Origin: an uncultured Clostridia bacterium
Lineage (GTDB): Bacteria; Bacillota_A; Clostridia; TANB77; CAG-508
DNA: 8,709 bases
Assembly: GCA_947628465.1 (NCBI GenBank)
Contig: CANQZZ010000055.1
Location: 1-8,709 of the forward strand
Reading direction: 5' to 3'
Shown one piece after another: positions 1 to 6,425 of this stretch (position 1 is the stretch's first letter; every line of letters starts with the position of its first letter). Under the pieces are notes generated by a model that did not search any database, had not been told where the DNA came from, and saw only the letters and a program-made list of their open reading frames with translations. Both the position numbers and the translations under genes were made by a program.

Positions 1-2
1 TT

Positions 3-404
3 ACTTGGAATTGGTATTGCACCAAGCATTTCTACAAAAGTTTTAAGTCCTTTCATTGAAACATTTTCTGGATTTACAATTAAAAAATTTCTTTTTGGGT
101 AATTTGCAATACTTGGCAAGAATGTATCTGCAAAACTCTGTGTGTGATTTCCATATATAAAATAGCCAGTATTTTTACATTTTTTAAATTTTTCTTTTCC
201 AATATATTTAATTCTAAACTTTATTTTTGCATATAGTACTTTAATTGGCATACTTATTATGTTTTGAATAATTAGCGAACAAAAATCCCATAAGGGATTT
301 TTGTTATAGTTATACTTTTCATCAATTATTCTTGGTTTAATTTCTGCCTTAGAAAATTCATCATTTAATTCATCATTATAGTAAATAATTTTTTTTGGTT
401 CCAT
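3..404 (-). CDS. PlsC-like acyltransferase, N-terminal part, cut by the window edge
   Basis: 134 residues from the ATG at 404 to the left edge with no stop; the C-terminus is outside the window. GGAG at 414-411, 6 bases upstream, is the ribosome binding site, and the gene starts 14 bases after the fusion gene, so it is the third member of the operon. Residues 40-66 form an amphipathic or weakly hydrophobic lead-in, followed by YFIYGNHTQSFADTF (81-95). That is the acyltransferase motif I region with His87, but the Asp is at 93, six positions later rather than five as in the standard HX4D. A later segment (FLIVNPENV, near 107-115) is compatible with motif II surroundings. Related short Firmicute proteins are annotated as 1-acylglycerol-3-phosphate acyltransferases. 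The motifs III and IV that would confirm this are beyond the edge. Confidence 0.75.
   Translation of the reverse strand, partial: MEPKKIIYYNDELNDEFSKAEIKPRIIDEKYNYNKNPLWDFCSLIIQNIISMPIKVLYAKIKFRIKYIGKEKFKKCKNTGYFIYGNHTQSFADTFLPSIANYPKRNFLIVNPENVSMKGLKTFVEMLGAIPIPS
278..305. repeat. Perfect 12-base inverted repeat inside the acyltransferase coding sequence
   Basis: AACAAAAATCCC and GGGATTTTTGTT flank a 4-base loop. The stem has three adjacent G-C pairs at the loop and A5/T5 runs at the base, the layout of a bidirectional intrinsic terminator. It lies in codons 34-42 of the partial acyltransferase gene. Confidence 0.6.
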
Positions 405-418
405 AAAATTCTCCAATT

Positions 419-2239
419 TTAAGAAATATTTTCTACCTTTTCTTTTTCTTTATCACATTCATATTCAAGTGGCATTTTATAAAAGTCCTCATATATTCTT
501 TTCCATACCTCAAAGTTTTTATCTTTCATAATTTGCATATTTTCTCTTTCAGTTAAATTTTCATCTGGATAAATTGGTTTGTCTATGTTGATTATATATT
601 CTTGCACAGGGAATCCGTCTTTTCCAATTATTGTGCTATCTTGCATTGTTATAAATATTGGGATAATTGGAACATCATTTCTTGCAGCGAATTTAAATGC
701 TCCATTTTTTAGTGGCTTTGGTTTTTTATAGTTCCACCACATACTTTGTTCTGGATATATTAGTATAAAGTCTCCTCTATTTAAAATTATATCAACTGCT
801 TTCATAAACTCAATCATTGTTCTTTTATTTGAGCTAAGTGGAAGTGTATCACAGTTTCTAAATAGGAATCCATATAATCCAGGGAAATTTGTATAATTTC
901 CTTCTCTTATTACTTTATATAATTTTTTACTACTAGATTGTCCTGATGTTCTAAATACTTGCTCTATTGCAAAAGAGTCAAATGGATTAAAATGATTACA
1001 TGTAATCATTGCACCTGTTTCTACATTTTGCAAGTTTTCAATTCCTTTTATTTCTTTTATAATTAATTTGTTTTCTTTTATTATTTCATTAAGGTATCTT
1101 TTACCCATTGTATTTGCAACTTTATTTTTAATTCTGCTTCTTCTTTTTCTATTTAAGTAATCTACATTATCTGGTGTTAGCTCTATTGTAGGAGGATCCT
1201 CCTCTGCATCAATATCAAACTTTCCTTCTTTTTCTAAAAGTTTTATTTTATTTAATATTTCTAATCTTTCTTGAGATTTTTCTACAATTGATTCATGATG
1301 TCTGATAAATCTAAATCTTCTATCATCGCCAACACAGTCACACTCTTTTTGTGCTAAGCTTAATAGATTTTTTCCCATTTCCATATCCTTAAATCTTTCT
1401 TCTTCTGTATAATTAGCTTTTATTTGTTTTATTTGATTATAATACTCTGTTTTTTTTGCATAATCCCAAAAATACTTTTCATGTAAGATATTATCAAAGT
1501 GCCAAGGCTTATTGCTTAAATTATAGTGTACTAATTTTATATCTTCTTCTTTTACGTCTAATCCTGGTATTGGCATTTTATCCCAACCAGAATCTACAAT
1601 TTTTACTCTACCTTTGCAAAATCTATTTAAATAATCTTGGTCTTGTGCGACAGAAAATTTTACTGTTTCTAATAAGTATAAAAACTTCTTTTGAAAATTG
1701 AATCTTCTAAGCTCATCTAAATTCATTACTAGAACGCCAGCATTAAAATAATTTTTATAATCTGCAACTCCTACTACTTTTTCTACATATTCTTGAAAGA
1801 TTGGAACTGTTTGAACTGCTCCATCTGGTACACCAGCTACTAAATTATCTTCTATGTCTATGTTATATAAATCTGCTATATCAGCTAGAACTACAATATC
1901 GCTATCTAAATATAATACTTTGTTATATTGAGGATATAAATCTGGTATAAACAATCTAAAATATGTTGATTTTGAATAATAGTCACGAGTATATAGTTTA
2001 TCTTTTACTTCTTCTATGTAATAATTTAAGTCTACAAATTCAATATTTACATTTTCTCTTTCATATTTCTTTATTTTTTCTTGATTTTCTTCTGATACGT
2101 TAGTATACAATACCTTAATTAAATAATAATTTTCTTTAGATGAATTTTCTATTAATGATTGAAGTGCCACCGCTAAAAATGGCATATATGCATCATCTGC
2201 TGCAAAAAATATTGGTATCTTATTTAATTGTTTTTTCAT
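419..2239 (-). CDS. Fusion protein: GT8 glycosyltransferase domain plus PlsC-type (LPLAT) acyltransferase domain
   Basis: 606 residues. Residues 1-270 are a GT8 glycosyltransferase: FFAADDAY (11-18), DSD metal site (Asp112, Asp114), NAG motif (166-168), QDQDYLN (199-205), and His238 with Lys-Pro-Trp (244-246). Residues about 270-375 are a charged linker with an EEDPPT segment (346-351). Residues about 375-590 are a PlsC-type lysophospholipid acyltransferase: Asn-His416-x4-Asp421 (NHFNPFD), motif II around VIREGN...FRNCDTLPLS (443-469), motif III YPEQSMWWNY (495-504; Gln where PlsC has Gly), and VPIIPIF (523-529). Both active sites look complete. No membrane helix is evident, so membrane association would be peripheral. 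Translation starts with no gap after the preceding GT8 gene, using AAAGG in that gene's 3' end. One protein carrying sugar and acyl transfer suggests a glycolipid product; this is inference. Confidence 0.9.
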   Translation of the reverse strand: MKKQLNKIPIFFAADDAYMPFLAVALQSLIENSSKENYYLIKVLYTNVSEENQEKIKKYERENVNIEFVDLNYYIEEVKDKLYTRDYYSKSTYFRLFIPDLYPQYNKVLYLDSDIVVLADIADLYNIDIEDNLVAGVPDGAVQTVPIFQEYVEKVVGVADYKNYFNAGVLVMNLDELRRFNFQKKFLYLLETVKFSVAQDQDYLNRFCKGRVKIVDSGWDKMPIPGLDVKEEDIKLVHYNLSNKPWHFDNILHEKYFWDYAKKTEYYNQIKQIKANYTEEERFKDMEMGKNLLSLAQKECDCVGDDRRFRFIRHHESIVEKSQERLEILNKIKLLEKEGKFDIDAEEDPPTIELTPDNVDYLNRKRRSRIKNKVANTMGKRYLNEIIKENKLIIKEIKGIENLQNVETGAMITCNHFNPFDSFAIEQVFRTSGQSSSKKLYKVIREGNYTNFPGLYGFLFRNCDTLPLSSNKRTMIEFMKAVDIILNRGDFILIYPEQSMWWNYKKPKPLKNGAFKFAARNDVPIIPIFITMQDSTIIGKDGFPVQEYIINIDKPIYPDENLTERENMQIMKDKNFEVWKRIYEDFYKMPLEYECDKEKEKVENIS

Positions 2240-3082
2240 TTAAACCTTTCCTTTCTGTTTTTCTCTTTCGAATTGTTTTTTTAATTCTAAATATTCTTCT
2301 AAGTCGTCATCAAATGCATGACATCTTAGAATCTTATGCACTTCTTCCACATTCCATTGCTTATAATTTTCTATTATTGGATATGGAAATATGAGTAATC
2401 TTTTTGCAAAATGACATATTACTGTATCTTTTTTATTAAATCTTGATTGCTCATTAAATATTCTAGGTAAAAACAACCTTTTAGTTGTTGACCTAAATAT
2501 TGCATCTTGGTCTGCAAATAGCATTTTTTTTGTTCTGATTAAATTTCTTGCTTTTTCTAAAAGACCAGTCTCTTTTATTTTGTTCATATTCAATAATAAC
2601 ATTCCAGCATTAATATAATTTGGACTAATCATTTTTGAGCCATATTTTTCTTTTACTGCTGCATATTCATATTCTGATACATCTACATTATATAACTTAG
2701 AAATATCGTCTCCTGCCATCATGTCGATGTCTAAATATAAAATTTTATCAGGTATTTCCGGTAGTAAATCTGCAAGTAGTCGAAGTAATGTATATGGTGT
2801 ACAATATGCAGTTTCATTTTTGCATTTTCCAAATTCTTTTTCATAAATTTCAGTAACATCGATTTTGATTACTTCATTATCTGCTTTTTTTGATTTTACA
2901 ACTTCATTTAAAAAGTCTATTTGGTCATCTTCTATACATGTATATTCTGGTTTTACTCTTGTAAGGTCCATTGTTAATATATAGCATCTTATTGTTTCAG
3001 ACGTTTTGTTAGTAATAGAAATTAGTTCTGTAAGCATACCATCAAAAACTTTATCATTTCCACATAAAAGTAAATTAATCAT
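2240..3082 (-). CDS. GT8-family glycosyltransferase
   Basis: 280 residues, ATG start with an AAAGGA-type ribosome binding site about 9 bases upstream. The GT8 (glycogenin/LgtC-like, retaining, metal-dependent nucleotide-sugar) fold is indicated by the opening strand MINLLLCGND, the Tyr-Leu-Asp-Ile-Asp metal site (DXD: Asp118, Asp120), YINAGMLLLN (156-165, the NAG motif) and ADQDAIF (190-196). A His at 224 (ICHFAK) probably corresponds to the third metal ligand, but the usual His-Tyr-x(n)-Lys-Pro-Trp signature that follows it is not recognisable. No membrane segment, so it is cytoplasmic or peripheral; the C-terminus is charged. It is first behind the promoter, and its TAA stop abuts the ATG of the fusion gene with no gap. 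Donor and acceptor cannot be told from sequence; an envelope glycan or glycolipid is inferred from its neighbours. Confidence 0.85.
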   Translation of the reverse strand: MINLLLCGNDKVFDGMLTELISITNKTSETIRCYILTMDLTRVKPEYTCIEDDQIDFLNEVVKSKKADNEVIKIDVTEIYEKEFGKCKNETAYCTPYTLLRLLADLLPEIPDKILYLDIDMMAGDDISKLYNVDVSEYEYAAVKEKYGSKMISPNYINAGMLLLNMNKIKETGLLEKARNLIRTKKMLFADQDAIFRSTTKRLFLPRIFNEQSRFNKKDTVICHFAKRLLIFPYPIIENYKQWNVEEVHKILRCHAFDDDLEEYLELKKQFEREKQKGKV

Positions 3083-3111
3083 TTTTCCATTCCTTTTAAT
3101 ATTTTTTTAAG

Positions 3112-3135
3112 CTATAAATATTATAATCTATAAAT
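3112..3135 (-). repeat. Direct repeat flanking the -10 element
   Basis: ATTTATAG occurs twice (3135-3128 and 3119-3112), separated by ATTATAAT, which carries the -10 hexamer. The 16-base period places both copies close to one face of the helix by about one and a half turns. It could be an operator, or chance in AT-rich DNA. Confidence 0.45.
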
Positions 3136-3148
3136 CGATTTTTTTCAA
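3120..3148 (-). promoter_or_regulatory. Sigma-A type promoter of the glycosyltransferase/acyltransferase operon
   Basis: On the minus strand, TTGAAA (3148-3143) is followed after exactly 17 bases by TATAAT (3125-3120), a near-consensus housekeeping promoter. It begins 5 bases after the methyltransferase stop codon. Transcription would start around 3113, giving a leader of about 30 bases before the ATG at 3082. No terminator hairpin separates it from the methyltransferase, so read-through from the upstream operon is also possible. Confidence 0.75.
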
Positions 3149-3152
3149 CTTT

Positions 3153-4065
3153 TTATAATTTTTTCTTTAATTTACAAACGAAGAACCCTTCATAAAGCGC
3201 AGTTGGTAAAACACATATTGTTCCTGATATGCTTTCTGCAAGAAGCGGAACATCTTTAAAAATTTCTTTATCTATTGGCACAATTTCCATACTAGAATTT
3301 TTTAATATTTCCTCTATTATTTCCTCATTTTCTTCTTTTAAAATTGAGCAAGTTGAATAAATAAGTTCTCCATCTTTTTTTAAAATCTTAACTGCTTTTT
3401 TTAGTAATTCTTTTTGAGTTTTTACAGACCTTTCTATTAATTCTTTAGTAAATATTTTATCTATATTTTCATTTTGTATATTTAAAGTTCCACTTCCGCG
3501 AGCATGGTGCATCTAGTAATATTTTGTCAAATGAAAAAAAGTTGTCTAATTTTCGTGCATCTTTAATCATTACTGTAACACGTGACGTACCTTGTTTCTC
3601 TAAATTATATTTTAATCTATCAGCTCTTATTCTATTTTTTTCACAAGCTGTAATCATTGCCTTATTATTAGATAAATTTGCCATTTGTGTAGTTTTTCCG
3701 CCAGGAGCTGCTGCCATATCCAATATGTTTTCTTTTTCTTTAGGATTTACTACTATTGCTGGTATCATAGAAGACAAACTTTGCAAATATATTTTTCCGT
3801 CTTTATATATGTCTAGTTCTTTAATCTTGTCCTCTTTTACATCTTCTAATATAAATGCTGTGTCATTCCAAGGAACCTCTTTAAATTTAATATCTAAATC
3901 TTTTAAATATCCCTTTATATATTCTACACTCACTTTTGCAGTATTAACCCTAAAAGTTGTTGGTCTATTTTGCATGTATCCATCTATAATTTTGTTAGAT
4001 ATTTCTTTTCCATACTCTTTTAATAACATTTCATTTAAAAAACTTGGAATATTATTTTTTAACAT
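3153..4065 (-). pseudogene. RsmB/NOP-family rRNA m5C methyltransferase, interrupted by a single-base frameshift
   Basis: The gene occupies two overlapping frames: 4065 down to about 3499, continuing about 3497 down to 3153. Removing one base near 3498-3500 gives a continuous 303-residue protein, a normal length for the short Firmicute NOL1/NOP2/sun-type enzymes that methylate cytosine C5 in rRNA using S-adenosylmethionine. Motifs: the SAM-binding DMAAAPGGKT (116-126 region), the acidic/basic 'ACEKNRIRADRLKYNL' segment (140-155), Pro187-Cys188-Ser189 (motif IV), and after the shift GSGTLN and STCSIL with the presumed nucleophile Cys239, followed by ENEEII. The end (GFFVCKLKKK) is family-typical, so nothing is missing. 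Unrepaired, the first frame stops 9 residues after PCS and lacks the nucleophile. The downstream half looks undamaged, so the break is recent or a sequence error. ATG start inside the end of mnmA. Confidence 0.85.
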
Positions 4066-5123
4066 ATTTTTCCTCCTCCAACAACAATATCATCTATATA
4101 AAATACTGCTGATTGTCCTGGTGTTATTGCTCGTTGTGGCTGGTCAAATACAACTTTTATTTTTCCATTGCAAGGCGGATAAATTGTACTTGGATATTCT
4201 TTTGCTGAATATCTTGTTTTAGTATTTACTTTCATAGGTTCTTTTATCTCATCAAATAAGATTAAATTAATATCTTCTACTACTAATTCCTTCTTATATA
4301 ATTCATTTTCCTCTCCAACTATTACTTCGTTTTTTTCCTTGTTAAAACCTAGAACAAATAGTGGAACTTCGTTAGATATTCCAAGTCCTTTTCTTTGGCC
4401 TATTGTATAATAATATAAACCTTTATGCTTTCCTAGAACTTGTCCTTTAGTATTTACAATATTTCCTTCTTTAGGCTTAATACTAGAATTTTTCTCTAAA
4501 AACTTTTTATAGTTTCCATCTGGAATAAAGCAAATATCTTGGCTATCCTTTTTCTCTGCAACTGGCAAATTATACTTTCTTGCAATTTCTCTTATCTCAG
4601 CCTTATCAGTATATTCTGCAAGCGGGAATAGTATTTTATCAGTTAAATCTTTTGGCATATTCCATAAAACATAACTTTGGTCTTTCTTCACACTTTTTGA
4701 TTTTTTAAGTACATACTTTCCATATTTTTCATCAAATTCAACTCTTGCATAATGTCCTGTTGAAATATATTTGCATTCCAATTCTTTTGCTTTTTGATAC
4801 ATAAGCCCGAATTTTAAGTATTTATTGCATTCTATACAAGGGTTAGGTGTTTTGCAATTTGCATAACAATTACAAAAATCTTGTATAACATATTTATTAA
4901 ATTCCTCTACAAAATTTAAGGTATAATGTGGTATATCTAAATAGTCGCAAACTCTTTTTGCATCTAAGGTTGATGATAGATTACAACAAGCCCCATCTAT
5001 TTCATCATTTAGAAGCTTCATTGTAACACCTATTACATCATATCCTTGTTCTTTAAGCAGTATTGCTGCAACACTGCTGTCTACTCCTCCACTCATACCT
5101 AATAATACTTTACCTTTTCCCAT
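4059..5123 (-). CDS. mnmA: tRNA-specific 2-thiouridylase MnmA
   Basis: 354 residues, close to the usual length of bacterial MnmA (about 355-370). The enzyme uses ATP to adenylate U34 of the Lys, Glu and Gln tRNAs and delivers sulfur to make 2-thiouridine in the cytoplasm. Visible signatures: the PP-loop SGGVDS (11-16); the first catalytic Cys99 in TPNPCIECN, with a nearby Cys96; GHYAR (123-127); the second catalytic Cys198 in DSQDICFI; IGQRKGLGI (241-249); and GQSAVFY near the C-terminus (336-342). A Cys-Cys pair (46-47) is typical of the Firmicute subgroup. ATG start with AAGGA-type ribosome binding site about 7-9 bases upstream. Its last codons (GGA GGA GGA) double as the ribosome binding site of the next gene, which it overlaps by 7 bases. 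Identification is firm. Confidence 0.96.
   Translation of the reverse strand: MGKGKVLLGMSGGVDSSVAAILLKEQGYDVIGVTMKLLNDEIDGACCNLSSTLDAKRVCDYLDIPHYTLNFVEEFNKYVIQDFCNCYANCKTPNPCIECNKYLKFGLMYQKAKELECKYISTGHYARVEFDEKYGKYVLKKSKSVKKDQSYVLWNMPKDLTDKILFPLAEYTDKAEIREIARKYNLPVAEKKDSQDICFIPDGNYKKFLEKNSSIKPKEGNIVNTKGQVLGKHKGLYYYTIGQRKGLGISNEVPLFVLGFNKEKNEVIVGEENELYKKELVVEDINLILFDEIKEPMKVNTKTRYSAKEYPSTIYPPCNGKIKVVFDQPQRAITPGQSAVFYIDDIVVGGGKIC
4072..4077 (-). promoter_or_regulatory. Ribosome binding site of the methyltransferase embedded in the last mnmA codons
   Basis: AGGAGG, part of GGAGGAGGA, lies 6 bases before the methyltransferase ATG at 4065. It encodes the terminal Gly-Gly-Gly of MnmA. The two genes overlap in ATGTTAA, so translation of the pair is probably coupled. 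Confidence 0.8.
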
Positions 5124-5143
5124 AAATTATTCCTTTTCCTTTT

Positions 5144-6412
5144 TTAAAATTTACTATATATAAATTCATTTACATTAAATCCAATTCCATATATTCCAAA
5201 TACTAAAATAATAAGTGCCATAGTACATATAATAATTAGTCTTTTTTCTTTAGATATTGATTTAATTTTATTAATAATCTTTTCAGCATTTCCATCAAAT
5301 ATGAATAATAAAATTGTTGAAATTATTAATACTATCCAATCTGATAAACCTATTCCTAAATTTAATATATTTTTACATACATCTGATATATTAAATGTAG
5401 TAAATACAGAACCCATCATTTTTAAAGATACTAAGTTATTATTCCATATAAAGAACGACCATAAAAATGATATTATAACAAAATTTAATAATCTATTAAA
5501 CCATTTAAATTTTGTTTTGTATTTGTCACCAAATAAAACAAATATTCCTTGCATGATTCCCCATAAAATATAATTTAATCCATGCCATATACCTGATACA
5601 AAAAATGTTACTAGTACATTTATAATTTTTCTTATTTTTCCACATCTGCTTCCTCCAAGTGGTATGTAAATGTAATCTTTAAGCCATGTGCTTAGTGAAA
5701 TATGCCATCTTCTCCAAAATTCTTTTACATTTTCTGCAAAGTAAGGTGCATTAAAGTTTTCTGCCAAATTGATTCCAAGTATTTTTGATGCTCCGAGTAC
5801 AATATCAATACCACCGCTAAAATCGGTATATAGTTGAATTGAGTATAATATCATAGCTATAAATGCGTACATTCCTCGATATATATCTGTATTTGATGTT
5901 ATTGTTGATATTAAAATAGAAATTCTACCTGCAATTATTAATTTTTTTGCAAGTCCCCAAAGTATTCTTAATCCGCCATTATATAAGTTATCTAATGTAA
6001 ATTTTCTCTTTTTAGATAACTCTTTTTTCATATCATCATATCTAGTTATAGGTCCTATAAATAAATGTGGTATATACATTATGTATAAAGCATAAGTTAT
6101 AAAATTCTTTTCGTAATCATATTTTCCTTTATATACATCTACAAGATATGATATTACTTGTAATGTATAATATGAAATACCAATAGGTGCAAATATGTTT
6201 ATATTTGCACCAGTATATAATGTGAATTTTACAAATAATAGTACTAATGTATTTAAAGCAATTGTTATTCCTAAAACATATTTTCCGTACTTGTTTTTTA
6301 AATATTTTGCTGCAAAATAGCTTGTTAGCAAACTAAACAATATGTAAATACAATTAGGAATTCCAAAACTTGCATATATTAATACACTTAAAATTAATAG
6401 TATGTAATTCAA
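5144..6412 (-). CDS. MBOAT-family membrane O-acyltransferase (AlgI/DltB-like)
   Basis: 422 residues, very hydrophobic, with multiple membrane helices from residue 3 to about 412. Family hallmarks are in order: PIGISYYTLQVISYLVDVY (76-94), the YTDFSGG segment (195-201), NFNAPYFAENVKEFWRRWHISLSTW (219-243, with His237), the PLGGSR loop (251-256), and the presumed catalytic His277 in SGIWHGLN. The C-terminus ('NEFIYSKF') matches the usual ending of AlgI-type proteins, so the gene looks full length. Relatives move an acetyl or other acyl group across the membrane onto extracellular polysaccharide, teichoic acid or peptidoglycan, usually with an SGNH-hydrolase-like partner (AlgJ/AlgX or DltD type). 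No such partner gene is in the window. The start is TTG behind AGGAGG. It sits 11 bases after the transglutaminase gene and 20 bases before mnmA. The acyl acceptor cannot be determined here. Confidence 0.9.
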   Translation of the reverse strand: MNYILLILSVLIYASFGIPNCIYILFSLLTSYFAAKYLKNKYGKYVLGITIALNTLVLLFVKFTLYTGANINIFAPIGISYYTLQVISYLVDVYKGKYDYEKNFITYALYIMYIPHLFIGPITRYDDMKKELSKKRKFTLDNLYNGGLRILWGLAKKLIIAGRISILISTITSNTDIYRGMYAFIAMILYSIQLYTDFSGGIDIVLGASKILGINLAENFNAPYFAENVKEFWRRWHISLSTWLKDYIYIPLGGSRCGKIRKIINVLVTFFVSGIWHGLNYILWGIMQGIFVLFGDKYKTKFKWFNRLLNFVIISFLWSFFIWNNNLVSLKMMGSVFTTFNISDVCKNILNLGIGLSDWIVLIISTILLFIFDGNAEKIINKIKSISKEKRLIIICTMALIILVFGIYGIGFNVNEFIYSKF

Positions 6413-6419
6413 GTAAGTT

Positions 6420-6425
6420 CCTCCT
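6420..6425 (-). promoter_or_regulatory. Perfect AGGAGG ribosome binding site deciding a TTG start, overlapping the upstream stop
   Basis: AGGAGG lies 7 bases before the TTG at 6412-6410. It overlaps the TAG stop of the transglutaminase gene (6426-6424), giving TAGGAGG. The spacing is ideal for TTG and no ATG or GTG lies nearby in frame, so TTG is the best start. The overlap implies that ribosomes ending on the upstream gene can start here. Confidence 0.8.

Noticed and set aside
1456..2394. Two short plus-strand open frames (1456-1701 and 2140-2394) opposite the glycosyltransferase genes
   Set aside because: No ribosome binding site, no recognisable product, and the opposite strand codes for clear GT8 domains.
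2464..2495. Imperfect hairpin (TAGGT...ACCTA with inner AACAAC/GTTGTT) in the first GT8 gene
   Set aside because: The stem is interrupted by an uneven internal loop and has no T tract after it; it is plausible by chance in AT-rich coding DNA.
3153..3512. The downstream half of the methyltransferase as a separate 119-residue gene starting MHHARGSGT
   Set aside because: Its first five codons overlap the PCS motif in another frame, it has no ribosome binding site, and its content is exactly the missing C-terminal half of the enzyme.
3524..4222. A 232-codon plus-strand open frame across the methyltransferase and the end of mnmA
   Set aside because: It lies opposite two recognisable genes and its product shows only AT-driven hydrophobic composition.
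5301..5573. A 90-codon plus-strand open frame opposite the MBOAT gene
   Set aside because: It is fully inside a well-supported membrane protein gene and has no independent support.
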